From: CAZMCT01 sp964564785
GTDB lineage: Bacteria > Planctomycetota > Phycisphaerae > UBA1845 > Fen-1342
Length of the DNA: 17,065 nt
Reading direction: 5' to 3'
Assembly (NCBI GenBank): GCA_964564785.1
Contig: CAZMCT010000089.1
Coordinates: forward strand, 1 to 17,065
The notes beneath the pieces were generated by a model that did no database searches, was not told the DNA's origin, and saw only the letters and a list, made by a program, of their open reading frames with translations. A program made the translations under genes and the position numbers. Of this stretch, positions 1 through 6,431 are shown piece by piece (the first letter of the stretch is position 1; each line of letters opens with the position of its first letter).

Positions 1-602
1 GTGCCCAGGCCGACCAGAATCGCGTCGACGCGCCCACGGGTGGCGTGCGCGTCGCGGCGGCAGGCCGTGTCGCTGATCCACTTCGAATCGCCCGTCCGCG
101 TCGCGATCTTGCCGTCCAGCGACTGGGCCCACTTCAGGATCACCCAAGGCCGGCCGGTGCGGATGCGCTTGAGGAACGGGGCGTTGAGCCGGCCGGCTTC
201 GACGGCCAGAAGTCCGATATCCACGCAAATACCCGCCTTGCGGAGCGCGGCGAAGCCCCGGCCGGCGACGAGCGGATTCGGGTCGGCCAGCGGGGCGACC
301 ACCCGGGCCACGCCGGCCGCGATCAGCGCGTCGGTGCAGGGCGGTGTCTTGCCCCAATGGCAGCAGGGTTCGAGCGTGACGTAGGCCGTGGCGCCGCGCG
401 CGAGCCGCCCGGCGCCGCGGAGCGCCTCGACCTCGGCGTGCGGCCGGCCGAAGCGGCGATGCCAGCCCGCGCCCACGACCCGGCCGGTGCGGACCAGGAC
501 GCAGCCGACCATCGGGTTGGGCTCGACGAAGCCCTGCCCGCGGGCGGCAAGAGCGAGCGCGCGGCGCATGAAGCGCTCGTCGGCGGCGTCGAAGCGCGGC
601 AT
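1..602 (-). CDS. ribD: Riboflavin biosynthesis protein RibD (deaminase/reductase), C-terminus beyond window
   Basis: Bifunctional cytosolic enzyme of riboflavin synthesis: it deaminates diaminohydroxyphosphoribosylaminopyrimidine, then reduces the ribosyl chain with NADPH. Translating the minus strand from the ATG at 602-600 gives 200 residues open to the left edge. The deaminase domain (about residues 5-145) shows NPMVGCVLV at 29-37, the zinc-site HAE at 55-57 and PCCHWGKTPPC at 79-89, so the zinc ligands are H55, C80 and C89 with the usual RibD spacing; E57 is the catalytic acid. The reductase domain begins near 151 with RPWVILKWAQSLDGKIA. RibD is normally about 360-400 residues, so roughly the C-terminal half lies outside. 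The ribosome-binding site is weak. No other rib gene is in view. Both domain signatures are intact, so the identification is firm. Confidence 0.95.
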   Translation of the reverse strand, partial: MPRFDAADERFMRRALALAARGQGFVEPNPMVGCVLVRTGRVVGAGWHRRFGRPHAEVEALRGAGRLARGATAYVTLEPCCHWGKTPPCTDALIAAGVARVVAPLADPNPLVAGRGFAALRKAGICVDIGLLAVEAGRLNAPFLKRIRTGRPWVILKWAQSLDGKIATRTGDSKWISDTACRRDAHATRGRVDAILVGLG

Positions 603-926
603 AGGGGAGAAGATACGCGGAGTCCGGCCCGGTTGTCATTCCGAGGCGGCGAAGCGATGGAGGAACCCGGCCTCGGACGGGTGTGACCACCGACATTGCG
701 GGGTTGCGTCATCCGAGCCGGGAGGACAAGAGGCTGAGCAACGGCGGGCTGCGTCTACGGCCATTGACCGGCGCGCCGCAGGGGCGGAGAGGCGTTCACT
801 GTCGGCTGAGAGTTTGCGCCGGATGCGAAGCTTCCGGTTCATCCCGTCCCTCGCCGGATTCCTCCCGGCCACGCTCAGCGGAATGACCAGGGGCTCACCT
901 GAACGACCGTTTCGGGCTCGGCAGGC
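603..926. other. Non-coding interval between ribD and the CBM9-like lipoprotein gene
   Basis: About 320 bases lie between the start of ribD and the stop codon of the CBM9-like gene, both on the minus strand. No frame here has a ribosome-binding site or a recognisable product. Most of the interval (633-887) is a candidate repeat element bounded by imperfect inverted repeats, listed separately. The ribD promoter should lie in the right-adjacent sequence read on the minus strand, but I could not identify convincing -35/-10 boxes. Confidence 0.6.
633..887. repeat. Candidate dispersed element flanked by imperfect inverted repeats
   Basis: The two ends of this about 255-bp stretch are imperfect reverse complements over about 45-50 bases. 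Matching blocks in the same order are GTCATTCCG (635-643) against CGGAATGAC (879-887), GGAGGAA (659-665) against TTCCTCC (859-865), CCGGC (667-671) against GCCGG (853-857), and GGACGGG (675-681) against CCCGTCC (843-849). The motif GTCATTCCG followed by GGAGGAA resembles the CATTCCGAG...GAGGAAT extragenic repeats seen in many environmental bacterial genomes. The interior has no open frame that looks coding. It may be a MITE-like or REP-like unit, or two copies of one repeat in opposite orientation. The inverted match is seen directly; mobility is inference. Confidence 0.6.
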
Positions 927-1733
927 TCACCGGAACTCCACGAATCCCCAGTGCTCCGGCCGGTGCATGTCGATGGCGAACTGCGGCGACCAGACCCAGT
1001 TGTCCGCCTTGCGCCCGGGGATTTTCTCGTAGCAGCCGGCGGCGACGCGATGCGGCCACTGCACGCGGGAGAAGTTGATCCGCCAGGTGTCGCCGGGCTG
1101 GGGCGGGCAGGCGACGTGCGCGCGTTCGGCGAGTGCCGACCACGGCAGAGCCATCTCGAGCGTCCAGCCGCGATCGACGTCGCTGGGGTTGTTGAGCCGG
1201 CCGTCGACATGGACGGCGGTGCGCAGGCCGCGGAGGTTCCAGTCGTGGCGGGCGGGTCCGCCGTCGCGGTACGTGCGCTCGAGCAGCAGATCGAAGATCG
1301 TGTTGAGGGCGTTGATTTCGAGTTCGTAGTACTCGGCCCGGTCGCCGTCGGGGTCGATGAAGACCTCGAAATCGTTGTCGTGGAAGACGATGTCGTCGCG
1401 GCGGGTGAGTGTGGCCCAGGCGTGCGGCTCCTCGAGCTCGGCCGCGATGTAGAGGCACTCGTCATCCCAGAGCAGCTTGGCCCGCGTGCGTAACGGTGGC
1501 TTCGGGCGGCGCGGGCCCTCGATGTCGACGAACTCCGCGGTCCACGCGGCCCGCTGCCACGCGGGCTCGGTGGGCCGACCGTCGATCACCACCGGCGTGT
1601 CCGCACGGCGGCAGACGTAGTGCCGCGGAACCTGCCCGTCGCCGGCAGGCCCGGCGAGCCGGCAGCCGGCGAGCGTGCAGAGCAGCGAACCGAGCGCGAG
1701 CGAGACGAGACGGGTCGTGAGGGCGCGAAGCAT
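927..1733 (-). CDS. CBM9-like (DOMON-type) carbohydrate-binding lipoprotein
   Basis: Predicted 268-residue lipoprotein. The start ATG at 1733 is preceded by GGGAG seven bases upstream. Residues 1-24 form a lipoprotein signal ending in lipobox LAGC, with C24 as the lipidation site. The rest (about 37-268) matches the carbohydrate-binding family 9-like domain: VVIDGRPTEPAWQRA at 48-62, LYIAAELEEPHAWATLTRRD at 94-113, FHDNDFEVFIDPDGD at 117-131, YYELEINALNTIFDLLL at 135-151, and GWTLEMALPW at 189-198. These proteins usually bind or present carbohydrate on the cell surface; no catalytic residues are evident. The frame stays open upstream into the protease gene, but the signal peptide and ribosome-binding site fix this start. 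The gene is downstream of the protease on the same strand, 179 bases away with a hairpin between them, so it is probably transcribed separately. Ligand unknown. Confidence 0.85.
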   Translation of the reverse strand: MLRALTTRLVSLALGSLLCTLAGCRLAGPAGDGQVPRHYVCRRADTPVVIDGRPTEPAWQRAAWTAEFVDIEGPRRPKPPLRTRAKLLWDDECLYIAAELEEPHAWATLTRRDDIVFHDNDFEVFIDPDGDRAEYYELEINALNTIFDLLLERTYRDGGPARHDWNLRGLRTAVHVDGRLNNPSDVDRGWTLEMALPWSALAERAHVACPPQPGDTWRINFSRVQWPHRVAAGCYEKIPGRKADNWVWSPQFAIDMHRPEHWGFVEFR

Positions 1734-1829
1734 GCAGCGTCTCCCGCGTGTCGCGCAGTCCGGCGCGACCGCTATGGGGCAGCGTAGCGGGCGCCGCTCG
1801 TGTTCGGAAGTGCCGGCAGAACAAAGGGG

Positions 1830-1882
1830 CCGGCCGCCGACAGCGACGTGCGCGAATGGTCGCACATGCTGCCGGCGGCCGG
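1830..1882 (-). terminator. Large GC-rich hairpin after the protease gene
   Basis: Arms CCGGCCGCCGACAG (1830-1843) and CTGCCGGCGGCCGG (1869-1882) pair over 14 bases with a single mismatch. Inside, GTGCG (1848-1852) can pair with CGCAC (1861-1865) to extend the stem. It lies 30 bases past the stop of the minus-strand protease and upstream of the lipoprotein gene. Reading on the minus strand, only a weak T-rich stretch follows, so an intrinsic terminator is plausible but not certain. Confidence 0.45.
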
Positions 1883-1912
1883 GCTGGCCGCGCGACACCG
1901 CCGCGCGGGCTA

Positions 1913-4732
1913 TCAGAAGCCGCCGCCGCTGAGGAGCGCGACGAACGGGTTGATGTCGGCGAAGTTGACCTGCCCATCGCCGTTGCAGTCGGCGTTGTAC
2001 CAGTTGCAGGCCGGGTACTGCGCGTGATACACCTCGTAGCCGATGACCGCGAGGACGAAGGGGTTGATATCGGCGAAGCCCACCACCCCGTCGCAGTTCA
2101 GGTCGCCGACGTGCTGCTCGCATTCGTCGGGCGAGCCGTTCTCGTTGGAGTCCGCGCTGAGGCCGTTGAAGATGTCGCACAGATCGGGCCGGCCGTTCGC
2201 GTTGCAGTCGCCCGCCACGCCGTAGAGGTACACCGCGCCGCGGTTGCTGTTGTCGCCCCGGGCCCCGACGAGGGCAGCGCCGGCGTCGACCGCGACCGAC
2301 CAGCCGAGCGTAGCCCAGGAGCTCGGGTCGGGGGCCAACAGCTTGTGCCGCTGCCACCAGGTGCTGTCGCCGTGCGCGAAGGTGTACGCCGAACCGGCCG
2401 CGACAGTGCCGTCGTCGTTTTCCGGCGCGCCGACGACCAGCACGTCGTCGCGCAGCGCGACCGCGCGGCCGAAGCGGTCACCCGCCTCGCGGTCGGCGGC
2501 CCAGAGGTAGTCGTTGACGAACCAGCTCAGCCCGGCGCGGGAAAAGACGGTGACGGACCCGGCGTCGGGTCCGATGTGGTCATCCAGGTAGGCGCCGACC
2601 GCAGCGAAGTCGGTGTCGAGCGCGACGGCGAAGCCGAAGTGGTCGCCGGCAGCGCCGAGCGGGGAGGTGAGTTTCTGCTCGAAGACCCAGGAACCGTCCT
2701 GGATGCGGAAGACATAGGCGGCCCCCGCGTCGGCGCCGAGGTCGTCGTCCTGGTCGGCGCCGATCACGACGCGGTCGCCCCGCAGCGCGACCGACGCGCC
2801 GAAGTGATCGCCCTGGGCGGCGTCGGGGGCGAGGAGTTTGGCGGTCTGGATCCAGGCGCCGGCGGAATACTCGAAGATATAGACCGAGCCGGAGTCGCAG
2901 TTGGGATTCGCAGGGCAGGCGTCGTCGTTCAGGTAGGAGCCGACGACGATGCGGTTGCCCTCGACGGCGACGGCGTGGCCGAACCAGTCGTTCTGGGCCC
3001 AGTCTGCGGCGCGGAGCTTCGCCTCTTTCACCCAGACGGAGCCGACGCGGCGAAAGACGAAGACGGCGCCGACGGCCGCATTGGGCGGCACGTTGTTCCA
3101 GTGGTCTCCGACAACAATCAGGTCGCCGCTGATGGCCACGGAGCAGCCGAAGTTGAAGGAGTCCGGGTCGTTGGCCACGAGTTGCGCCTCTTCCGGCCAG
3201 GACAGGCCGGACTGGCGGTAGACGTAGACCTTGGATGAGCGACCGGCCACGATGGTGTGGCCGTCGGCCGCCAGCGACTCGCCGAAACAATGATTCATCT
3301 GGCTGTCGGCGGCGACGATCTTCTCGAGCGGGCAGGGCAGGCCGACGACCTCGTCCAGGGCGGCATAGGCGTCGATGCGGGTCGGGTTCGGCGTGGTGCT
3401 GCACGGGTCCGAGGTGGCGACGCCGGTGTCTTCCATGATCTCGACCAGGTCGTCCGGCAGATAAAAGAAGAATCGTCGGGCGCCGCTTTCGGCGATCAGC
3501 GCGGCCAGGGCGGTGCAGTGCGGGGTGGCCTGCGAGGTGCCGGTGAACGTACTGGTGGTGCCGCCCCAGCCGCAGGAGGTGATGAGACGGCCCGGCGCCG
3601 CGAGCCGATTGCAGGTGCTGCGGTTCGAAAAGCAGGTGATCTGGTCGGGGAGGGCGTCGGCATCGTAGCAGGCGGGGAAGCCGCTGAACTCGTTGGAGTA
3701 GGTGCCGCTGTTGGGCTCGCGGTCGTAGTCTTGGTCATACACGCTGGCGACGGCGACCGCGGCCGACAGGCACGCCGGCGCGCACATCCGGTCGCAGTAC
3801 CCGTCGTTGCCGCTGGCCGCGAAGATCGCCATGCCGCTAGCCTTGGCGGCGTCGAGGGCGTCGGCCAGCGCGACCAGCTCCGCGACGTCGTCGCAGGGAC
3901 AGTGCGTGTACAGAGCGTAGGTGCCGAGGCTGAGGTTGAGCGCACACAGGTAGTCGTAATCGGAGGCATGATCGACGACGTAGTCGATGGCGGCGATGAG
4001 GTCGCTCATCCACCAGGTGCCGCCGGCATTGATGACCTGGATGGGCAGGACGTCCGTATCGGGCGCGACGCCCACCGGCGAAACCGTGCCTTTCGAGGTG
4101 ATGATGCCGGCCACGTTCGTGCCGTGCCCGGTCGCGTCCGGGGCACCGGGGCCGGCCATGCCCTGGTTGATGAAATGGTACGCGCCATCCGCAATGTTGT
4201 CGGACAGATCCGCGTGGTTGGAGGTGATGCCGCTGTCAATCACGGCAACGGTCACGCCACGGCCGGTGAAACCCGTGTGCTGCACGGCATTTGCGCCGAT
4301 GAAGGGCACGCTGACGTCGCACGCGGCCCGGCCCGACAGGTCGGGACCCACGCTGCGGACCTCGGGGTGACGGGCCAGCACGTCGAGTCCGGCCGGGTCG
4401 ACGCGGCCGGCGATGGCGGCCACGTTCGAGTATGTGTAGACCGCTTCGAACCGGTCGGCGGTCAGTTGCGCCAGCACTCGGGCTTGCCGGGCGGCGATCT
4501 CCGCGCGGCGCTGGGCCTCCTCGCCCCGTGGCCGGAGCGGCACGGGTTCCAGCGCGACGATCACGAAGGCCCGCCCGTCCGGGGCCCGCGCGAGTTCCTC
4601 GTACACGGTGGATTCGATGCGCGGTTCGCCGGCGAGGGCCGACGGCGGCGACAGCGCGGCGCCGAGCAATACGGTCCACAACATGCATCCGTGCCAAAGC
4701 GAAGCGCTCGTAAGAAACGGGATCGGTGACAT
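1913..4732 (-). CDS. Secreted subtilisin-like (S8) serine protease with FG-GAP-like repeats, calcium motifs and dockerin-like C-terminus
   Basis: Predicted 939-residue exported protease. The start ATG at 4732 has GGGAG seven bases upstream. A signal peptide spans residues 1-34 (hydrophobic core near 17-33, likely cleavage after ALA). Residues about 40-130 resemble an I9-type propeptide. The peptidase domain (about 135-460) has the full catalytic set: D166 in VAVIDSG, H203 in GHGTNVAG, oxyanion-hole N309 in ASGND and S400 in FTGTSQATPH. Seven FG-GAP-like beta-propeller repeats follow (about 470-840), typified by FGHAVAVEGNRIVVG at 584-598. Then come calcium-motif repeats of the form DCNANGRPDLCD (842-853) and DSNENGSPDECE (861-872). 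The end is a dockerin-like pair, DLNCDGVVGFADINPFV (877-893) and DCNGDGQVNFADINPFV (915-931). Many cysteines in the catalytic domain suggest disulfides. No cohesin or scaffoldin is seen nearby. The protease call is firm; anchoring and substrates are unknown. Confidence 0.92.
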   Translation of the reverse strand: MSPIPFLTSASLWHGCMLWTVLLGAALSPPSALAGEPRIESTVYEELARAPDGRAFVIVALEPVPLRPRGEEAQRRAEIAARQARVLAQLTADRFEAVYTYSNVAAIAGRVDPAGLDVLARHPEVRSVGPDLSGRAACDVSVPFIGANAVQHTGFTGRGVTVAVIDSGITSNHADLSDNIADGAYHFINQGMAGPGAPDATGHGTNVAGIITSKGTVSPVGVAPDTDVLPIQVINAGGTWWMSDLIAAIDYVVDHASDYDYLCALNLSLGTYALYTHCPCDDVAELVALADALDAAKASGMAIFAASGNDGYCDRMCAPACLSAAVAVASVYDQDYDREPNSGTYSNEFSGFPACYDADALPDQITCFSNRSTCNRLAAPGRLITSCGWGGTTSTFTGTSQATPHCTALAALIAESGARRFFFYLPDDLVEIMEDTGVATSDPCSTTPNPTRIDAYAALDEVVGLPCPLEKIVAADSQMNHCFGESLAADGHTIVAGRSSKVYVYRQSGLSWPEEAQLVANDPDSFNFGCSVAISGDLIVVGDHWNNVPPNAAVGAVFVFRRVGSVWVKEAKLRAADWAQNDWFGHAVAVEGNRIVVGSYLNDDACPANPNCDSGSVYIFEYSAGAWIQTAKLLAPDAAQGDHFGASVALRGDRVVIGADQDDDLGADAGAAYVFRIQDGSWVFEQKLTSPLGAAGDHFGFAVALDTDFAAVGAYLDDHIGPDAGSVTVFSRAGLSWFVNDYLWAADREAGDRFGRAVALRDDVLVVGAPENDDGTVAAGSAYTFAHGDSTWWQRHKLLAPDPSSWATLGWSVAVDAGAALVGARGDNSNRGAVYLYGVAGDCNANGRPDLCDIFNGLSADSNENGSPDECEQHVGDLNCDGVVGFADINPFVLAVIGYEVYHAQYPACNWYNADCNGDGQVNFADINPFVALLSGGGF

Positions 4733-4987
4733 GGCTCATCTCCCAACATGGCCGCGGAATGGGTTGCCGCAAAAGACGCCGGACGCGGCCGTTGAACGTG
4801 ATTTACAAATGGCGATAGACGCGCGGGCGTCGCGTTTGACAAGCCGTGGGTTGTTGTTCCTGAAGAACCTCAATATGTCTACGCTGAGGCGTGCCGCTTT
4901 TCGTGCTGCCAAGTGCGCTCGCGTGACACGCGCTGAGCGAGTAGACTACGTTCGTCCGCAGGCGGGCTGTGCAAGAGGAGAAGCAAA
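4733..4987. other. Divergent intergenic region between the protease and nifU-like genes
   Basis: This 255-base gap separates two divergently transcribed genes and must hold both promoters. A TTGACA hexamer occurs at 4836-4841 on the plus strand, but no good -10 box lies 16-18 bases downstream. The pair TTGTTG (4851-4856) and TATGTC (4874-4879), 17 bases apart, is only a weak plus-strand candidate. No clear operator palindrome or small gene is visible. Confidence 0.4.
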
Positions 4988-5254
4988 ATGGCCGATGCGG
5001 TTCCGAACGCGCAAACCGAGGGGACACCGTCGCTGGAGGAGCGGACGCGGGCCGTCATCGAGAGCTTCCGGCCATACATCCAGGCCGATGGCGGCGACAT
5101 CGAGTTCCTGCGGGTCGAGAACGGAATCGCACATGTTCGGCTACGGGGGGCGTGCCGGGGTTGTCCGCACGCGGCGATGACCCTACAGATGGGGGTCGAG
5201 CGGCATCTTCGGATGCAAGTTCCTGAAATACAAGGCGTTGTGAACGAGCCTTAG
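4988..5254 (+). CDS. NifU C-terminal domain (Nfu-type) iron-sulfur cluster scaffold/carrier protein
   Basis: An 88-residue cytosolic protein consisting almost only of the NifU C-terminal domain, which carries Fe-S clusters and passes them to target proteins. The start ATG follows AGAGGAG with good spacing. Residues 18-88 form the domain: the helix ERTRAVIESFRPYIQADGGDIEF leads into strands at 38-54, then GACRGCPHAAMTLQMGVE at 54-71. C56 and C59 form the CxxC that binds the cluster. This is the normal size for single-domain Nfu proteins. It stands alone, divergent from the protease and separated from the efflux operon by hairpins, so the context does not point to a specific client. It could be called nfu or nifU-like; a nitrogen-fixation role should not be assumed. 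Confidence 0.92.
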   Translation: MADAVPNAQTEGTPSLEERTRAVIESFRPYIQADGGDIEFLRVENGIAHVRLRGACRGCPHAAMTLQMGVERHLRMQVPEIQGVVNEP

Positions 5255-5260
5255 AGAGCC

Positions 5261-5297
5261 TAACAAAACCATCTGGGGTAACAAAACCAGCTAGGGG
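5261..5297. repeat. Short tandem direct repeat downstream of the nfu gene
   Basis: Two imperfect copies of an 18-19 base unit lie head to tail: TAACAAAACCATCTGGGG (5261-5278) and TAACAAAACCAGCTAGGGG (5279-5297). A related GGGGTAACA occurs again at 5344-5352, just before the third hairpin. The unit appears linked with the hairpins that follow. Confidence 0.6.
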
Positions 5298-5364
5298 ACC
5301 GACCTCCGGTCGGTCAGTTGACAGGCCGGGGGCCTGTCCCCCAGGGGTAACAGGCCGGAGGCCT
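5297..5364. repeat. Cluster of three short GC-rich hairpins (extragenic palindromes, possible terminator)
   Basis: Three palindromes follow in series: GACCGACC-TCC-GGTCGGTC (5297-5315, perfect 8-bp stem), GACAGGCC-GGG-GGCCTGTC (5320-5338, perfect 8-bp stem), and AGGCC-GGA-GGCCT (5352-5364, 5-bp stem). All have 3-base loops, and the latter two share the AGGCCGGxGGCCT core. They lie 42 bases past the nfu stop. No U-tract follows, so they may end transcription only weakly; they look more like dispersed extragenic palindromes. Confidence 0.65.
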
Positions 5365-5630
5365 CTCGTGAAGGGTTGTGACGGCCGCTCTCAGGCCTGC
5401 GGGGGCACTCTTTGCCGTCGGGAGAACGCTTGGCGGCCAGGAGCGTTGGCGCAGGAGCCCTTTGAAAGGGGTGCCGCTTCCACGAAAACCGACAATAAAA
5501 TTAGCTCTGAAAGTGACTTACGATGTTCCTGGCCCCTTTTCACAACGGTCGCTTTTCCTCAGCGGCCAGTGGCCATGCCCATTCGGCGCCTGCTATGCCG
5601 CGTTCCTCAAAGTGAACCAGACTCGCAGAC
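5365..5630. other. Non-coding stretch upstream of the efflux operon promoter
   Basis: About 265 bases, somewhat less GC-rich than the surroundings in its middle part (about 5490-5550). One plus-strand frame (5378-5686) stays open, but it has no ribosome-binding site, no recognisable motif, and runs through the efflux promoter and operator, so I do not call it. I see no other structure beyond a short GGCCAGTGGCC palindrome near 5563. Confidence 0.5.
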
Positions 5631-5658
5631 TTGACGATAGGGGGGATTACGTTATGAT
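5631..5658 (+). promoter_or_regulatory. Sigma70-type promoter of the tetR-efflux operon
   Basis: A -35 box TTGACG (5631-5636) and a -10 box TATGAT (5653-5658) are separated by 16 bases. Each box differs from consensus at one position. The expected start point, near 5665, falls inside the palindromic operator at 5663-5684. The first good start codons of the TetR gene lie 50-70 bases downstream. Confidence 0.75.
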
Positions 5659-5662
5659 ATTA

Positions 5663-5684
5663 AGTGACGGACTCGTCCGTCACT
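5663..5684. promoter_or_regulatory. Palindromic operator, probable binding site of the adjacent TetR repressor
   Basis: Perfect inverted repeat with 10-base arms, AGTGACGGAC (5663-5672) and GTCCGTCACT (5675-5684), around a 2-base centre TC. It begins four bases after the -10 box and covers the predicted transcription start. TetR-family repressors of efflux pumps commonly bind palindromes of the TGAC...GTCA type placed over their own promoter. This suggests that the repressor autoregulates itself together with the adaptor and the pump. The palindrome is seen directly; the partner is inferred from position. Confidence 0.75.
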
Positions 5685-5735
5685 AAAATATGGACTCCGG
5701 CCGCAAGGTCGGGCATGGATGGACGGAGACACGGG

Positions 5736-6431
5736 ATGGCTTTCTCGGACGGGACCGTGCGGCCGCGAGGCCGACCGAAGGACGAAGAGCTGACCGCAGC
5801 GCGTCAGGAGGAGATTCTGGACGTGGCCGGCCGCGTATTCGCCGAGTACGGCTATCCCGGCACAGACGTGCAAGTGATTGCGGACCGCGTCGGCGTGGGG
5901 AAGGGCACGATCTACCGGTACTTTGCGTCGAAGCGGGAGCTGTTCCTGGCGGCGGCGGACCGAGCGATGAGGCTGCTGCAACGGGCAGTGGACGCGGCAA
6001 TGCATGTGCCTGATGGGCTTCAGGCGATCGAGGTGGCGATTCGGGCGTACCTGCAACACTTCCGCGAGCACCCGGAGCTCGTTGAGCTACTGATTCAGGA
6101 ACGGGCGGAGTTCCGGGATCGGCCGAGGCCGACGTATTTCGAACATCGGGACAAGAACGCGGCCCGCTGGCGGGAATTCGTGGATGGGCTGGTGGCAGCC
6201 GGGCGACTGCGGGCGATTCCGTTCGAACAAATCTCCGGCGTAATGGGAGATCTGCTGTACGGGACGATGTTCACGAACTACTTCGCGAGACGGGAGATTC
6301 CGGTGGACGAACAGGTGCAGCAAATCCTGGAGGTGGTGTTCAACGGTGTCCTGACGGAGGGGGAGCGAGCGCGGCGCGCGGGGCAGGAGCAGGCCGCGGG
6401 CGGGGAGGATTCTACGCGAGGTGCGAGATGA
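5736..6431 (+). CDS. TetR/AcrR-family transcriptional repressor of the efflux operon
   Basis: Predicted 231-residue DNA-binding repressor. The chosen ATG at 5736 has GGAG seven bases upstream; an in-frame ATG at 5715 is an alternative and would add seven residues. The open frame further upstream begins inside the operator and is not translated. After a basic RPRGRPKD stretch, the TetR N-terminal helix-turn-helix domain (about residues 20-70) reads ILDVAGRVFAEYGY, then VQVIADRVGVGKGTIYRYFA and SKRELF, a textbook match. The C-terminal ligand and dimer domain (about 75-205) is helical and resembles the TetR_C domains found in efflux regulators; its inducer is unknown. The tail is low-complexity (GQEQAAGGEDSTRGAR). 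The stop overlaps the adaptor start by 4 bases (ATGA), indicating translational coupling. Confidence 0.92.
   Translation: MAFSDGTVRPRGRPKDEELTAARQEEILDVAGRVFAEYGYPGTDVQVIADRVGVGKGTIYRYFASKRELFLAAADRAMRLLQRAVDAAMHVPDGLQAIEVAIRAYLQHFREHPELVELLIQERAEFRDRPRPTYFEHRDKNAARWREFVDGLVAAGRLRAIPFEQISGVMGDLLYGTMFTNYFARREIPVDEQVQQILEVVFNGVLTEGERARRAGQEQAAGGEDSTRGAR

Noticed and set aside
1734..2357. Upstream in-frame extension of the CBM9-like lipoprotein
   Set aside because: It overlaps the protease coding region on the same strand in another frame and would bury the lipoprotein signal; the ATG at 1733 has its own ribosome-binding site.
1748..3238. Plus-strand open frame of 496 codons antisense to the protease C-terminus
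   Set aside because: Its repeated valine-, alanine- and aspartate-rich text is the mirror image of the FG-GAP-like repeats, not an independent repeat protein.
3257..4729. Plus-strand open frame of 490 codons antisense to the protease
   Set aside because: It is the complement of a strongly supported protease with intact catalytic motifs; the product is a G/V/A/R-rich shadow.
5378..5686. Plus-strand frame of 102 codons before the TetR gene
   Set aside because: No ribosome-binding site or motif, and it runs through the promoter and operator of the efflux operon.
5664..5735. Longer TetR product starting with GTG inside the operator
   Set aside because: The GTG coincides with the predicted transcription start, leaving no leader or ribosome-binding site; the ATG at 5736 (or 5715) is better placed.
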